A DNA stretch of 64,000 nt from Actinomadura viridilutea (GTDB lineage Bacteria > Actinomycetota > Actinomycetes > Streptosporangiales > Streptosporangiaceae). The notes under the pieces were generated by a model. That model was not told the DNA's origin and searched no databases. It worked only from the letters and a program-made list of their open reading frames with translations. Below are positions 1 to 11,308 of this stretch, piece by piece. Each line of letters begins with the position of its first letter. Position 1 is the stretch's first letter. The position numbers and the translations under genes were made by a program. Location of the stretch: positions 1 through 64,000 of the forward strand of contig PVNI01000005.1 of the NCBI GenBank assembly GCA_003001795.1, read 5' to 3'.

Positions 1-1970
1 AAGCCGCCCTCACCGACCACCCCCACATCCGCCACGCCGCCGCCACCATCCACCACGACACAGACGACCACCCCCGCATCGTCGGATACGTCGTGGCGGA
101 TGACGGGACCGACGGGGCCGCGGTGCGCCGCCACGTCGCCGCCCGGCTGCCCGACTACATGGTGCCCGCCGTCGTGCAAGTGCTGCCTGAGCTGCCGCTG
201 ACCCCCAACGGCAAGGTCGACCGGGCGGCGCTGCCCGCACCGGACTTCGCCGCGCTCAGCACCCGCACCGCGCCGCGCAACGCGACCGAGGAGCTCTTGT
301 GCGCGCTGTTCCGCGAGGTGCTGAACGTGCCGGTGGTCGGGATCGACGACGGCTTCTTCGACCTGGGCGGCGACAGCATCGTCGCGATCCGGCTGGTCAG
401 CCGGGCGCGCCAGGAGGGTCTGGCCCTCACCCCGCGCGACGTCTTCCAGCACAAGACGGTCGCTGCGCTGGCGCAGGTGGCGAAGCCTCTGGACAAGGAC
501 GCCGACGCCGAGGCGCCGCCCGGCGAGGACGGCACGGGCGACGTTCCCCTGACGCCGGTCATGCACTGGCTGCGGGAACGCGGCGGAGCCATCGCCGGGT
601 TCCACCAGCACCTGCTGCTGGACGTCCCCAGCGGTCTCGACCGCGGCCGTCTGGTCGCCGGACTGCAGGCGGTCATCGACCATCACGACGCCTTGCGGGC
701 GCGGCTGCACCGCGAGGCGGACGGCGGCTGGCGCCTGGAGGTCCCGCCGCCCGGCGCGGTCGAAGCGCAGCAGCTCGTCGCCGAGGGCGGCGCCGACGGC
801 GACGTGCGCGGCGAGATCGCCGAGGCCGTGGGCCGTCTGGATCCGGACACGGGCCGGATGCTGTCCGTCGTGTGGCCCGCGTCGGGTTCGTCTGACCGGA
901 TCCTGCTCGTCGCCCACCACCTCGTCGTAGACGCGGTGTCGTGGCGGGTGCTGGCCGAGGACCTGACCGAGGCGTGGCGCGCGGCTGCCTTGGACCGGGA
1001 GCCGGTCCTGCCGCCGGTCGGGACCACGGTGCGCGGCTGGGCCGAACGCCTGGTCGCCCAGGCGCACAGCCCGGACCGCCTGGCGGAGCTGCCCTTCTGG
1101 ACCGGGCTGCTGGCCGGACCGGAGCCGGCGTTCGCGGACCGGCCGCTCGATCCCGCGCGGGATGTGGCCGGGACGGCCCGGCACCTGACGGTCGAGCTGC
1201 CCTCCGAGCACACCGAGGCGATTCTCAAGGAGGTGCCGGCCGCGTTCCGCGCCGACGTCGCCGACGTGCTGCTGACCGGCCTGGCCCTCGCCGTGGTCGA
1301 CCGTCGGCGGCGTCGCTTCGAGGGCCGCGGGGGCACCGCGCTGCTGGTGGAGGTGGAGGGGCACGGGCGTGAGGTGTCCGACGCCTCCGTCGACCTGTCC
1401 CGCACCGTCGGCTGGCTCACCGCGTTCCATCCGTTGCGGCTCGACCTCGGCGACCTGGACGTGGGCGACGCCCTGGACGGCGGACCGGAGACCGGCACCG
1501 CCCTCAAACGCATCAAGGAGCAGGTGCGCGCCGTCCCGGGCGGCGGACTCGGCTACGGCATGCTCCGCTACCTGAACGAGGAGACCGCCGCCGCCCTGGC
1601 CGCGCTGCCGACCGCCCAGATCGGCTTCAACTATCTCGGCCGGCTGGCCGTCGGCGCGGGCGGGGGCGGCGCCCTCGGCGGCGGCTTCGACGACGCAATG
1701 CCGCTCCCCCACGCCCTCGACGTCAACGCGGTCGTCGAGGACGGCGCGGACGGGCCGCGGCTGCTCGCGACGTTCACCTGGCCCGGGGACCTGCTGCCCG
1801 AACAGGAGGTCCGGGATCTGGCGGAGACGTGGCTGCGAGCGCTGCGGAGCGTCGCGCGGCACGTGCGGCGGTCCGACGCCGGCGGCCGCACCCCGTCGGA
1901 CCTGCCCTTGGTGGAACTCGATCAAGACCAGATCGACGAGCTCGAGGCCGCGTGGAGGGAGCACCTGTGA
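1..1970 (+). CDS. NRPS, C-terminal part: A-domain end, PCP, epimerization domain
   Basis: The left end is cut by the window; the reading frame is open from base 3. About 655 residues are visible. The first ~75 are the end of an adenylation domain, with the A10 lysine motif NGKVDR near residue 68. A peptidyl carrier protein follows, with FFDLGGDSI and the phosphopantetheine serine near residue 125. The rest is a condensation-fold domain with [10 protein letters not shown] near residue 305. The trailing SW and the LAEDL that follows mark an epimerization domain rather than a condensation domain. This protein therefore loads an amino acid, converts it to the D form and passes it to the next synthetase. 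The stop overlaps the GTG of the next gene by four bases (GTGA), so the two are translationally coupled. The substrate cannot be read because the binding pocket is outside the window. Confidence 0.93.
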   Translation, partial: AALTDHPHIRHAAATIHHDTDDHPRIVGYVVADDGTDGAAVRRHVAARLPDYMVPAVVQVLPELPLTPNGKVDRAALPAPDFAALSTRTAPRNATEELLCALFREVLNVPVVGIDDGFFDLGGDSIVAIRLVSRARQEGLALTPRDVFQHKTVAALAQVAKPLDKDADAEAPPGEDGTGDVPLTPVMHWLRERGGAIAGFHQHLLLDVPSGLDRGRLVAGLQAVIDHHDALRARLHREADGGWRLEVPPPGAVEAQQLVAEGGADGDVRGEIAEAVGRLDPDTGRMLSVVWPASGSSDRILLVAHHLVVDAVSWRVLAEDLTEAWRAAALDREPVLPPVGTTVRGWAERLVAQAHSPDRLAELPFWTGLLAGPEPAFADRPLDPARDVAGTARHLTVELPSEHTEAILKEVPAAFRADVADVLLTGLALAVVDRRRRRFEGRGGTALLVEVEGHGREVSDASVDLSRTVGWLTAFHPLRLDLGDLDVGDALDGGPETGTALKRIKEQVRAVPGGGLGYGMLRYLNEETAAALAALPTAQIGFNYLGRLAVGAGGGGALGGGFDDAMPLPHALDVNAVVEDGADGPRLLATFTWPGDLLPEQEVRDLAETWLRALRSVARHVRRSDAGGRTPSDLPLVELDQDQIDELEAAWREHL

Positions 1971-4900
1971 CGGACACCGAGATCTCCGACGTCCTGCCGC
2001 TGTCGCCGCTCCAGGAAGGGCTGCTCTTCCACGCCCGGTACGACGACCGGGGGCACGATGTGTACTCCGTCCAGTTCGTGCTCGACCTGGAGGGCCGGCT
2101 CGACCTCGACGCCCTTTTCGCGGCCGGACAGGCGCTGCTGGACCGCCACCCCAACCTGCGCGCGGCGTTCTGGCAGAAGGGCGTGGACCGTCCCGTCCAG
2201 GTGATCCCCCGGACCGCGACGCCGCCGTGGCGGGTCATCGATCTGAGCGGCCTCGGCGACGAGGCGGCCGCTGAGCGGGCCGACCGGATCGTCCGCGAGG
2301 ACCGCGCCGCCCGGTTCGACCTGTCCAGGCCGCCGCTGCTGCGGTTCACCGTGCTCCGGCGGTCCGCAGAACGGCACCGCCTCGTGCTCACCACGCACCA
2401 TATCCTGCTGGACGGCTGGTCGGCGCAGCGGGTTCTGCACGAACTGTTCACCCTGTACGCCCATGACGGGGACGCGGCCGCGCTCGCTTCCCCGCCCGCC
2501 TACCGCGACTACCTGCGGTGGCTCTCCGGACGGGACCGGGACGCGGCGCGCGGCGCCTGGCGCGACTACCTCGCCGGGTTGGCCGAGCCGACGCTGCTGG
2601 CCTCCGCGGCCGCCGCCCGTTCGGGCACCAGCCCGGCCCGCGTCACCCGCGAGCTCGACGCGTCCGCCACCGCCGCCCTGGCGGAGACCGCGCGGCGCCA
2701 CCAGCTCACGGTCAGCACCCTCGTGCAGGGCGCCTGGGGCGTGTTGGCCTCGGCGCTCACCGGCCGGGACGATGTCGTGTTCGGCGTCACGGTGTCCGGG
2801 CGGCCTCCTGAGGTCGCCGGGGTGGAGGACATGGTGGGCCTGTTCATCAACACCGTCCCGGTGCGGATGCGGATCGACCCCGGCGCGGGTCTGGCGCGGC
2901 TGCTGGCCGAGTCGCAGCGTCGGCAGATGGACTTGAGCGCCCACCACTACCTCGACCTGGCCGAGATCCAGGGCGTCACCGGCTTCCGCGAGCTGTTCGA
3001 CAGCATCGTGGTGTTCGAGAACTACCCCGTCGGGTTCTCCGGATCGGACACGCCGGCGCCCGGCCTTCGGGTCACCGGTGCGCAAGGACATGACGCCAGC
3101 CACTACCCGCTCACCCTGGTGGCGGTGCCCGGCGAACGCCTGCACCTGCGCCTCGACTACCACCCGGACCGGTTCACCGCCGACGAGGCCGGGCTGATCG
3201 CGGATCGCCTCGCGCAGCTGCTCGCCCAGATGGCCTCCGGCCTCGACCGGCGCGCCGCGGACCTGGAGGTGCTGCCCCCCTGGGAGCACCGCATCCTGCG
3301 GGAGGCGAACGAGACCGCGCACGACGTGCCCGACCGGCTGATCGGCGAGCTGTTCGAGGCGCAGGCCGCCCGGACCCCGGACGCCGTCGCCGTCACCGCG
3401 GGCGACGCCGAGCTGACCTACGCCGCGCTCGACGAGCGCGCCAACCGCCTGGCGCATGTGCTGCTGGCGCGCGGCATCGGCCCGGAGCAGACCGTCGCGA
3501 TCGCGATGGGCAGATCGGTCGACCTGGTCGTCGCGCTGCTGGCCGTGCTCAAGACCGGTGCGGCGTACCTGCCGATCGACCCGGAGTACCCGGCCGAGCG
3601 GATCACCTACATGCTCGACGACGCCGCCCCCGTGCTGGTCCTCGCCGACACCGCGACCGACGGCGGACTGGCCACCAGCGTCCCTCGGCTGATCGTCGAC
3701 GCCCCTGCGACCGCCGACCTGCTCGCCGGGGCCGACGCGCACCCGCCCGGCCCCGAGGATCGGCCCGGTCCGGTGACCGCGCAGTCGGCCGTGAACGTGC
3801 TGTACACCTCCGGCTCCACCGGACGGCCCAAGGGGGTGATCGGCACGCACGGCGGCCTGGTCAACCGGCTCGCCTGGTTCTCCGAACTGTTCGCCTTCGA
3901 GGCGAACGAGCCGGTGTGCGCCAAGAGCTCGCTGAGCTTCATCGACGGGTCGGTCGAGATCCTGCAGGCCCTCGTGCACGGCGGCCGGGTCGTCCTCGCC
4001 GACGCCGCCACCGCCCAGGACGCCCGCGCGCTGCGCCGCCTGGTGTCCACCAGCGGTTCGCGGGTGCTGACCGCGGTGCCCAGCCTGATCGACACCCTTC
4101 TGGACACCGCCGACGAGTTCCCGCTGGACGGGTGCGAGCTGTGGCTGAGCAGCGGGGAGCCCATGCCGCCCGGTCTGCCCGCCAAACTGGCGGACGCCGC
4201 GCCCAAGGCCAGACTGCTGAACTTCTGCGGTTGCACCGAGGCGAGCAGCGAAAGCCTGTACGCCGACTGCACCGACGGGGACATCACGATAGGGCGGCCC
4301 GTCTGGAACACCCGGGCCTACGTGCTCGACCGCCGCCTGCGCCCGGTGCCGATCGGGGCGGTCGGCGAGCTGTACTACGCGGGCGTCGGCCTCGCGCGCG
4401 GCTACCACGGCCGCCCGGACCTTACCGCGGAGCGGTTCGTCGCCGACCCGTTCGGGCCGCCGGGGTCGCGGATGTACCGCACCGGCGACCTGGTGCGCCG
4501 CCGTCCCGACGGCCGGCTGGTGTTCGTCGGCCGGGCGGACGCACAGGTGCAGATCCGCGGCGTCCGGGTGGAGCCGGGCGAGGTGGCCGCGGCGCTCGGC
4601 GAGGAACCGGGCGTCGCGCAAGCGGTCGTGACCGCACCGCCGGGCCCCACGGGGGAGCCGCAGCTGGTCGGCTACGTCGTCGCCCGTCCGGGACGGCGGC
4701 TGGACGGCGCCGAGCTGCGCCGCGCCGTGGCCCGCCGCCTGCCGCGGCACCTGGTGCCCGCGGCGGTGGTCGTGCTGGACCGCTTCCCCACGACGCCGAA
4801 CGGCAAGCTGGACCGTGCAGCGCTGCCCCGCCCCGAGTTCGCCGCGACAGCCGGCGGCTCGCCGCGCACACCTCGAGAAGACGTGCTGTGCGGGCTCTTC

Positions 4901-5875
4901 GCCGAGGCCCTCTCCCTGCCGCGAGTCGGGGTGGACGACGACTTCTTCGACCTCGGCGGGCATTCGCTGCTGGCGGCACGGCTGCTCGGCCGCATCAACG
5001 ACGCCTTGGGCACCGAGGTCTCGCTGCGCATGCTGTTCCAGGCGCCCACGCCAGGCGAGCTCGCCGCCCGGCTCGACACCGAGTCGGCGCCTGACTCGCT
5101 GGAGGTGCTGCTGCCGCTGCGCGCCAAGGGCGACCGCCCGCCCTTGTTCTGCGTGCACCCGGCGGGAGGTTTCAGCTGGTGCTACTCGGGGCTGCTCCGC
5201 CGTGTCACCGGCCGTCCCGTCTACGGCCTGCAAGCTCGCGGGCTCACAAAGGGCGAGCCACCGGCGGCCACGATGGAGGAGATGGCCGAGGATTACGCGG
5301 CACGCATCCGCGAAGTCCAGCCCGACGGCCCCTATTACCTGCTCGGCTGGTCGTTCGGGGGCGTGGCGGCCCACGCCGTTGCCACCGTCCTGCAACGGCA
5401 GGGCGAGAAGGTCGCGCTGCTGGCCATGCTCGACGCGTACCCCGCTGAAGCGCTCCCCCGGGCGCATCCCGTGGACGCCCGGCAGGTGCTGGCGTACCTG
5501 CTGGTCGACTACTTCGGCCTGGACGCCTCTGTCGAACCGCGGGACGCCGCGCACGCCGTGGAGCTGCTCCGCCGTGAAGGCATGGTGAGCCTGTCCGACG
5601 AGCACCTTGAGGGGATCGTCCGGGTCATGCCCAACTGCTCGCGGCTTGTCCGCGAGTACCAGCCCGCCACGTTCCGCGGCGACGTGCTGTTCTTCCGCGC
5701 CGCGACGGGGTGGGACGGAACACCGCCGTCGCCCCTCCTTTGGCGGCACCACGTCGACGGAGAGGTCGAGGTGCACGACATCGCCTGCGCCCACGGGGAG
5801 ATGACCCGGCCGGGCCCCATCGCGGAGATCGGAGCCGTCCTGCACCGCAGGCTCCGTCGGAAGGAGGAACGATGA
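1967..5875 (+). CDS. Terminal NRPS module, C–A–PCP–TE
   Basis: A 1302-residue synthetase starting at the GTG inside the upstream stop; longer in-frame starts lie within the previous gene. Domain order: condensation (1–445) with [14 protein letters not shown] at the front and HHILLDG at 144–150; adenylation (about 475–930) with [11 protein letters not shown] near 610, YRTGDLV, and PNGKLDR near its end; PCP with LGGHSLL, active serine near 999; thioesterase with GWSFGG, nucleophile serine near 1128. It adds the last residue to a peptide with a D-residue upstream and releases it by hydrolysis or cyclization. My alignment to the GrsA pocket reads roughly D-G-E-T-L-S-F-S-E-K, which I cannot match to a known substrate. 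The A5 motif is NFCGCTE instead of the usual NxYGPTE. It overlaps the MbtH start by four bases (ATGA). Confidence 0.95.
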   Translation: MTDTEISDVLPLSPLQEGLLFHARYDDRGHDVYSVQFVLDLEGRLDLDALFAAGQALLDRHPNLRAAFWQKGVDRPVQVIPRTATPPWRVIDLSGLGDEAAAERADRIVREDRAARFDLSRPPLLRFTVLRRSAERHRLVLTTHHILLDGWSAQRVLHELFTLYAHDGDAAALASPPAYRDYLRWLSGRDRDAARGAWRDYLAGLAEPTLLASAAAARSGTSPARVTRELDASATAALAETARRHQLTVSTLVQGAWGVLASALTGRDDVVFGVTVSGRPPEVAGVEDMVGLFINTVPVRMRIDPGAGLARLLAESQRRQMDLSAHHYLDLAEIQGVTGFRELFDSIVVFENYPVGFSGSDTPAPGLRVTGAQGHDASHYPLTLVAVPGERLHLRLDYHPDRFTADEAGLIADRLAQLLAQMASGLDRRAADLEVLPPWEHRILREANETAHDVPDRLIGELFEAQAARTPDAVAVTAGDAELTYAALDERANRLAHVLLARGIGPEQTVAIAMGRSVDLVVALLAVLKTGAAYLPIDPEYPAERITYMLDDAAPVLVLADTATDGGLATSVPRLIVDAPATADLLAGADAHPPGPEDRPGPVTAQSAVNVLYTSGSTGRPKGVIGTHGGLVNRLAWFSELFAFEANEPVCAKSSLSFIDGSVEILQALVHGGRVVLADAATAQDARALRRLVSTSGSRVLTAVPSLIDTLLDTADEFPLDGCELWLSSGEPMPPGLPAKLADAAPKARLLNFCGCTEASSESLYADCTDGDITIGRPVWNTRAYVLDRRLRPVPIGAVGELYYAGVGLARGYHGRPDLTAERFVADPFGPPGSRMYRTGDLVRRRPDGRLVFVGRADAQVQIRGVRVEPGEVAAALGEEPGVAQAVVTAPPGPTGEPQLVGYVVARPGRRLDGAELRRAVARRLPRHLVPAAVVVLDRFPTTPNGKLDRAALPRPEFAATAGGSPRTPREDVLCGLFAEALSLPRVGVDDDFFDLGGHSLLAARLLGRINDALGTEVSLRMLFQAPTPGELAARLDTESAPDSLEVLLPLRAKGDRPPLFCVHPAGGFSWCYSGLLRRVTGRPVYGLQARGLTKGEPPAATMEEMAEDYAARIREVQPDGPYYLLGWSFGGVAAHAVATVLQRQGEKVALLAMLDAYPAEALPRAHPVDARQVLAYLLVDYFGLDASVEPRDAAHAVELLRREGMVSLSDEHLEGIVRVMPNCSRLVREYQPATFRGDVLFFRAATGWDGTPPSPLLWRHHVDGEVEVHDIACAHGEMTRPGPIAEIGAVLHRRLRRKEER

Positions 5876-6081
5876 CCAACCCGTTCGAAAGCGACGACGC
5901 CGCCTACCTGGTGCTGGTCAACGACGAAGGCCAGCACTCGCTGTGGCCCGCCTTCGTCGACGTCCCCGCCGGCTGGCGGGTCGTCTTCGGGGAGTCCGAC
6001 CGGGCCGCGTGCCTGGACTACATCTCCGAGCATTGGACGGACATGCGGCCCAAGAGCCTGATCGAGCGGTCCGGGGGCTGA
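5872..6081 (+). CDS. mbtH: MbtH-like protein
   Basis: Sixty-nine residues, the normal size for the family. The start ATG overlaps the NRPS stop and has AGGAGG about six bases upstream. Family signatures are present: [16 protein letters not shown], and [10 protein letters not shown] near the C-terminus. MbtH proteins bind adenylation domains and act as chaperones or activators. The genomic partners here are the two NRPS proteins immediately upstream. The P450 gene starts two bases after this stop, so the four genes form one transcript. Confidence 0.96.
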   Translation: MTNPFESDDAAYLVLVNDEGQHSLWPAFVDVPAGWRVVFGESDRAACLDYISEHWTDMRPKSLIERSGG

Positions 6082-6082
6082 C

Positions 6083-7258
6083 ATGGACGCCGTTGACCTG
6101 GCCGACCTCGCCCTCTACGAGACCGGTGATCCCGCGCAGACGTGGCAGCGGCTGCGGGCGCAGTGCCCGGTGTACCGCAACGAACGGGACGAAGAGCCGT
6201 TCTGGGCCGTGCTCGACCACCGGCTCGCCGGGGAGGTGCTGCGGGACGGGGAGGTCTTCACCTCCGAACGCGGCATGCGGCTCGACCACGACCCGGCGGC
6301 GGCCGCGGCTGCCGCCGGGAAGATGCTGATCGTGACCGACGGGCCGCGGCACGCGAAGATCCGCCGCCTGATCGGCTCGGCGTTCACGCCGCGCATGGTG
6401 CGCCGCCTGGAGGAGACCATGCGCCGGACCGTGGCGGAGCGGCTGGAGCAGGCGCTGGAGCAGGAGGTCTGCGAGTTCGCGGAGGTGGCGGCCCACCTGC
6501 CTGTCGCGGTGATCTGCGACATGCTGGGCGTCCCCCGCGCGGACTGGGGCTTCCTGCTGGACCGCACGATGACCGCGTTCGGTTCGACGGAGGACCCGGC
6601 GCGGGCCGCGCAGGCGCACACCGACATCCTGCTGTACTGCTCCGACTTGGTCGAGCGGCGACGCAAGGAACCGGGCGAGGACGTCGTCAGCGCCATGGTC
6701 ACGGGCACGGTGGACGGCGTTCCGCTCACCGACGAGGAGATCATCCTCAACTGCGACGGGTTGATCTCCGGCGCGAACGAGACCACCCGGCACGCGTCGA
6801 TCGGCGGGCTGCGGGCCCTGATCGACAGCCCGGAGCAGTGGCGGCGGCTGCGGGACCGCCCGGACCTGCTGCCGACCGCCGTGCAGGAGGTCCTCCGGTA
6901 CACCAGTCCGGCGCTGCACGTGCTGCGCACCGCCACCCGGGACACCGAGCTCGGCGGTCACCGGATCTCGGCGGGCGAGCGGGTGGCGGTGTGGCTGCCC
7001 GCGGCCAACCGTGACGAGCGCGCGTTCGAGCGCGCCGCCGCGTTCGACGTCACCCGCGCTCCCAACCGGCATCTGGCGTTCGGCCATGGCCCGCACCGCT
7101 GCCTGGGCGCCACCCTGGCGACCGCCGAGCTGACCGTGCTGTTCGACGAGCTGCTCCGCAAGGTGGAGCACGCCGAGCTTGCCGGCGAGCCCCGGCGGCT
7201 CCGCTCGAACCTCATCTGGGGATACCGTTCGATGCCGGTCGCCTGGACGCCTCGCTGA
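6083..7258 (+). CDS. Cytochrome P450
   Basis: A soluble bacterial P450 of 391 residues, a typical length. The I-helix oxygen-binding stretch is SGANETT, the K-helix ExxR is EVLR, and the heme loop is FGHGPHRCLG with cysteine ligand at residue 340. It begins two bases after mbtH. P450s directly behind NRPS and mbtH genes often hydroxylate or cross-link an amino acid while it is bound to a carrier domain. That role is inferred from context; substrate and position cannot be read from sequence. Its 3' end overlaps the converging LuxR-type gene by 47 bases. Confidence 0.95.
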   Translation: MDAVDLADLALYETGDPAQTWQRLRAQCPVYRNERDEEPFWAVLDHRLAGEVLRDGEVFTSERGMRLDHDPAAAAAAAGKMLIVTDGPRHAKIRRLIGSAFTPRMVRRLEETMRRTVAERLEQALEQEVCEFAEVAAHLPVAVICDMLGVPRADWGFLLDRTMTAFGSTEDPARAAQAHTDILLYCSDLVERRRKEPGEDVVSAMVTGTVDGVPLTDEEIILNCDGLISGANETTRHASIGGLRALIDSPEQWRRLRDRPDLLPTAVQEVLRYTSPALHVLRTATRDTELGGHRISAGERVAVWLPAANRDERAFERAAAFDVTRAPNRHLAFGHGPHRCLGATLATAELTVLFDELLRKVEHAELAGEPRRLRSNLIWGYRSMPVAWTPR

Positions 7259-8030
7259 CGTCGATGAGCCCGAGCTGCACGGCGCGGATCCCCGCCTGGA
7301 AGCGCGAGGCCGCGCCGAGCCGCTTCATCAGGCTGGCCACGTGCCGCCGGTAGGTGCGCACGGACATGCGAAGTTCACGCGCCGCCGCCTCGTCTTTCCA
7401 GCCGGCGCTGAGCAGGTGGAGGACCGACGCCTCGGGGTCACCGTCCGGGCGGTCCAGGTAGTCGGTGAACGCCACTCCGAAGCTCCACACCGCCGAGGAG
7501 AGCTCGTGCAGGCTGCTCACCATCTGCGGCTCGTTGATCATCAGCATGCGGTCGCCGCCGAACACGGCGGTGCGCTCGTCCAAGAGCGCCAGCTCCGGCG
7601 GCACCCGAGGCAGCACCCGTACGGCGGCGCGCGCGGCGGTGAGGCGTTCCAGTTCGCCCCTGCGCTCCTCTACGGCATCCGGTCCGACCACCACTCGGAT
7701 GCCGGGCCCCAGGTCGAAAAGTCGCTGCGGCAGCTCGACGAGCCACCCGTCCCCCGCCATCAGAACCCGTGCCGACTGTTGTTCGAAAGTGCGCTGCAGC
7801 AAGGCTGACAGCCTCTTCCGGTCGACGAATTCGAAGGACGCCCTCGTGTCTTCCTGCCTCCTGTGCAAATCCAGGGCCGTCTCCAGCAAACGGCCCGCCC
7901 GCAACAGCGTGCTCTCCAATTCCAGACGGGATCGATCACCGCTGCCGACGTTGCCTGTGCAGGGGTGTTCGAAGTGTCTGCCCCTGGCCTGCAGGCGCCC
8001 TGATGACTCCACCGGTTGCCCCCCGGACAT
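7212..8030 (-). CDS. LuxR-type helix-turn-helix regulator
   Basis: A 272-residue protein. The C-terminal ~65 residues form a LuxR/GerE-like helix-turn-helix, with AAARELRMSVRTYRRHVASL as the turn and recognition helix and RFQAGIRAVQLGLI after it. The N-terminal ~200 residues contain no sensor domain I can name. The charged stretch LERLTAARAAVRVLPRVPPE resembles the sensor–linker part of actinobacterial orphan LuxR proteins. ATG at 8030 has a weak GGAAAG upstream, so the start is uncertain. It converges on the P450 and may regulate the NRPS cluster, but this is only positional inference. Confidence 0.8.
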   Translation of the reverse strand: MSGGQPVESSGRLQARGRHFEHPCTGNVGSGDRSRLELESTLLRAGRLLETALDLHRRQEDTRASFEFVDRKRLSALLQRTFEQQSARVLMAGDGWLVELPQRLFDLGPGIRVVVGPDAVEERRGELERLTAARAAVRVLPRVPPELALLDERTAVFGGDRMLMINEPQMVSSLHELSSAVWSFGVAFTDYLDRPDGDPEASVLHLLSAGWKDEAAARELRMSVRTYRRHVASLMKRLGAASRFQAGIRAVQLGLIDVSEASRRPASNGIPR

Positions 8031-9835
8031 CGTCGTCTTTCCACCGGATATGCGTCTTCGTCGCGGTCGATGCCGATACCCGACAGCGTGTGAGCAAGGC
8101 AGGTATCCGCCTCAGATTGCAGCGCGAGAGCGGAGAGGCCTCCTCGCCCCACCCCCTCCTCGGTGCTCACCTTGTGCAGATCAATCAGAATCAGTCAAGA
8201 TCACGGGCATCTGCATGCCCGGGCCTGAGACAGCTGCTCCAGCACCCCGCTATCTCTGGTGCACGCACGGTCATGACGAGGGTTCCCCTACCCGTTGCCT
8301 GCGGCCACGTCAATGTCCGAAACCGGACGGTCCACGACGCCCGAAAGCCATGCAGAGTAAGGCTGGGCGCGGATCTGACACTGACACCAGCGATCATCCT
8401 ACGTATCGTCCTCTCATTCGAGTAGGCCCATTTCGCCGAGCAGCCGTTCGATCACCGCCCCCGAGCCGGACGAACAGCAGACAAGGCTGCTGAGCTGCGA
8501 CAGCCGACTACCAGGTGGCAGGATCCAGTCAATTCGTTTTGTGCCGCCAGGGCGTCAGGCATTGCAGGCGCCGATGCGGACGAGTCCTCCACCAAACGAG
8601 TAGCTTGCGGCCGCTTTCGCGGACCTTTCACCTCGGAGATCCAGACTCGGCAGCCGGCGCCAGCGCGAAGGGCGACTGCGCGAGGACGCCCAAGCCGCCT
8701 CTTCCGCGGCGGCTGGGCCTGCGCAGTCCCGGACCAGGCGGCGTGCACAGAGCGGACAGGCCGGGCGCCGCGGCGCGCCCTACCGGCGCGCAGAGCCCGA
8801 CCCGCATCTAAGGCTTTCGACCGTGGCACCGCCGGCCCTGCGTTGGCGCCCCTATTCAGTTGGACTCGCGCAGGACTAAGGCAGCAGCATGTCACCGGAC
8901 GGAGCATCCGCTGAAGACGTTTGGCCCCGGTGCAGGCCTTGCGCACAGCGGACCGTTCTGCACAGCGATGGGGTTGGCGCCATGCGACTCGAAGGTCACA
9001 TCGATCGCTCATCTCCGTTCCTAACTCCGCATACCCTAAGACTGCCACGCGCTTCCGAAACTCTTTCACCGATGAAACGCCTGCACCCCCCAATTTTTGA
9101 GGCACCCACCGAGTTTTCTTCGACCTCACAACAGCTCACGTATGGCGAACTGTCGACGATAAGGTCTTCGCCGCACCGATGAGCTAGTGACTCATTTACG
9201 CCGCTCAGGCGACCAAGAGCCGACCAGCGAGGCAGTCTCGATGCCCCGCAAAGCAGCCGTATTGCTGCGACCGCACGAAGTGCGACTTACACCATCCCCT
9301 CAACAGGCCACCCGTTTCACCCACATGGCTCAATGCGATCACAGGCCACCACTGTTGGAATTTTCGCCCGCTCCATCTGGCATTGCAACGACGGCGAGAG
9401 TCTGACCAATGCCCTGACTAGAGGAATCCCGGCGCGAAAACCTGCTGTGAAGCGGAGACCAGGTCCACGGCGCACGGGCTGGGCCTGACCCCTGTCTGCG
9501 CCCCGATGATCGCTGCCGATGACGTCACGCCGGCCACGTTGGAGATCGACTCGGGCCGGTGATCCTTGACGATCACCGCGGCCGTCCACCGGAACGCCCC
9601 CTCGCCGGCAAAACACATGACAGCGCCGCCGAAGAGTGCACCTCGGTCTGGCCACCGAAGTGGTGCCGCGCGCCCTCAGCGGCAGCCGACGTCTACGCAC
9701 TCGTGCCGCCGGTGCGGCCCTCACGGTTTGCGTGACGGCGATGAGCGCAGCCGTCACAGCAAGAGGTCATTCGGTGAGGCCGGCGCGACGTCGCCGCTTC
9801 TCGCTTCCGGTGGCCAAAGCGGCGGCCTTCTCGGA
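8031..9835. other. 1.8-kb stretch without a convincing gene
   Basis: Open frames here are short, mutually overlapping on both strands, and rich in Arg, Ala, Cys and Pro, as expected of shadow frames in GC-rich DNA. None has a ribosome-binding site or a motif I recognise. Base composition looks less GC-rich than in the flanking genes, with runs such as the TTTTTGAGGC stretch near 9095. A 66-residue minus-strand frame at 9418–9618 has a more natural composition (VIVKDHRPESISNVAGVTSS) and could be a gene remnant. No repeat, tRNA or transposase trace was seen. Confidence 0.5.
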
Positions 9836-11272
9836 TCAGATGGCCGGGGGTTCGATGCCAAATCGGCGGCGTAGGGCTCTGCGCGCGGCATGGACGCCGC
9901 TCATGCCGTGCACTCCGGGTCCCGGAGGGGTTGACGCGGAGCAGATGTACACGCCGCGCAAGGGGGTCGTGTACGGATCCCACCGGGGCGCCGGGCGTGC
10001 GAGGAGCTGCCATGTCGTCAGTGCCCCGCCGCCGATGTCTCCGCCGATGTAGTTGGGGTTGTGTCGTGCTTGGTCGCGTGCCGTCCTGACGTGCTTGGCG
10101 AGGATGAGGTCCCTAAAGCCCGGCGCGAACCGCTCGATCTGCGCGATGATCGCTTCGCTGACGTCCCGCGGCGAGTCGTGGGGGACGTGGGCGTAGGTCC
10201 ACAGCGTGTGGTGGCCTTTCGGCGCTCGGGTCTCGTCGACGACGCCGGGTTGGACGACGAGTACATACGGACGTTCAGCGTGGCGACCTGCCGCCACTTC
10301 GCGTTCGGCCGCCAGTGCTTCCTCTCGGGATCCGATGACATGCAGCGTGCCGGCCTGGTCGCATCCCTCGGCGGTCCAGGGGACGGGGCCGGAAAGGGCG
10401 AAGTCGACCTTGCACGCGGCCGTTCCGTAGCGGAAGGCCCGCAGGCGGCGCGCGTACCGGCTGGGCAGCTCGTCCCCGGCGATGTCGAGCAGTCCCGCCG
10501 GGCTCACGTCGAGGAGGACGGCGCGGGCCCGCGGCAGGTCGGACAGTTTCCTCACGCGGTGGTCGGTGAAGATCCTCCCGCCGAGGCGGGTGAACTCGGC
10601 CGCCATCGCGTCCACGATGGCCTGGCTGCCGCCTCGCGGGATCGGCCAGCCGACCGCGTGGGCCAAGGTAGCGAGCATCAAACCGACCCCCGCGGGTGCG
10701 AGCGCCCGGGGCGGTGAGCTGGCATGGCTGCTGACGCCGGTCAGCATCGCGGGGGCTGCCTGCGTTCTGAAGCGCAGGTTCCACAGGGGTGAGCCCTGTT
10801 CCACGAGCCGTAGGCCGAGACTGGCCATCACCCGCAGGTCGAGGGGGATGTGGCGCTGGTCGGACAGGGCCAGGCCGCTCAGCCTCTGCCACCGATCCAC
10901 CAGGGGGCCGAACAGCGACTTCCAGGCGCGGCCGTCGCGTCCGAGCCCTTCGACGGTCCGGTCCAGGTCACGCCAGGCCAGCCCTGCCCTGCCGCCGTCC
11001 AAGGGATGGGCGTACGCGACGGGCGGCTGCAGCATCTCCACCCCGTGCCGGGCCAGATCGAAGGCCCGCAGGAACGGGGAGGCCAGCGCCATCGGATGGG
11101 CGGCGGAGCACACGTCGTGCCGGAACCCCGGAAGCGTGAGCTCGGCCGTGCGCGCACCGCCGCCGATCGTGGAGGCGGCCTCGCAGATCTCGACCTGCAG
11201 TCCCGCGTTCGCCAGCACCAGGGCCGCGGCCAGGCCGTTCGGTCCCGCCCCGACGACGATCGCATCGGTCAC
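9836..11272 (-). CDS. FAD-dependent oxidoreductase, phytoene-desaturase-like
   Basis: About 478 residues from a GTG giving VTDAIVVGAGPNGLAAAL; a TTG some 36 bases upstream is a longer alternative. The N-terminal Rossmann motif GAGPNGLAAA followed by an acidic residue after the second strand binds FAD. TIGGGARTAELTLPG is typical of the phytoene desaturase and NAD(P)/FAD-dependent amine-oxidase-like superfamily. The C-terminal part (YIGGDIGGG, GVYICSASTPPG, GVHGMSG) matches the substrate and FAD closing region of the same group. No carotenoid gene is nearby, so the substrate is unknown. It is monocistronic, with empty DNA on both sides. Confidence 0.88.
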   Translation of the reverse strand: MTDAIVVGAGPNGLAAALVLANAGLQVEICEAASTIGGGARTAELTLPGFRHDVCSAAHPMALASPFLRAFDLARHGVEMLQPPVAYAHPLDGGRAGLAWRDLDRTVEGLGRDGRAWKSLFGPLVDRWQRLSGLALSDQRHIPLDLRVMASLGLRLVEQGSPLWNLRFRTQAAPAMLTGVSSHASSPPRALAPAGVGLMLATLAHAVGWPIPRGGSQAIVDAMAAEFTRLGGRIFTDHRVRKLSDLPRARAVLLDVSPAGLLDIAGDELPSRYARRLRAFRYGTAACKVDFALSGPVPWTAEGCDQAGTLHVIGSREEALAAEREVAAGRHAERPYVLVVQPGVVDETRAPKGHHTLWTYAHVPHDSPRDVSEAIIAQIERFAPGFRDLILAKHVRTARDQARHNPNYIGGDIGGGALTTWQLLARPAPRWDPYTTPLRGVYICSASTPPGPGVHGMSGVHAARRALRRRFGIEPPAI

Positions 11273-11308
11273 GGTTCCGCCCTGGTCCTGCTCGCCGGCA
11301 CAGCCCAA

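Noticed and set aside
1922-5845. A 1307-codon minus-strand frame opposite the terminal NRPS
   Set aside because: Composition (His, Arg, Gln, Gly, Val rich without hydrophobic pattern) is that of the antisense shadow of a GC-rich gene; the plus strand carries clear NRPS domains.
8452-9129. A 225-codon minus-strand frame in the gene-poor region
   Set aside because: Arg/Ala/Cys-rich, no ribosome-binding site, no recognisable domain.
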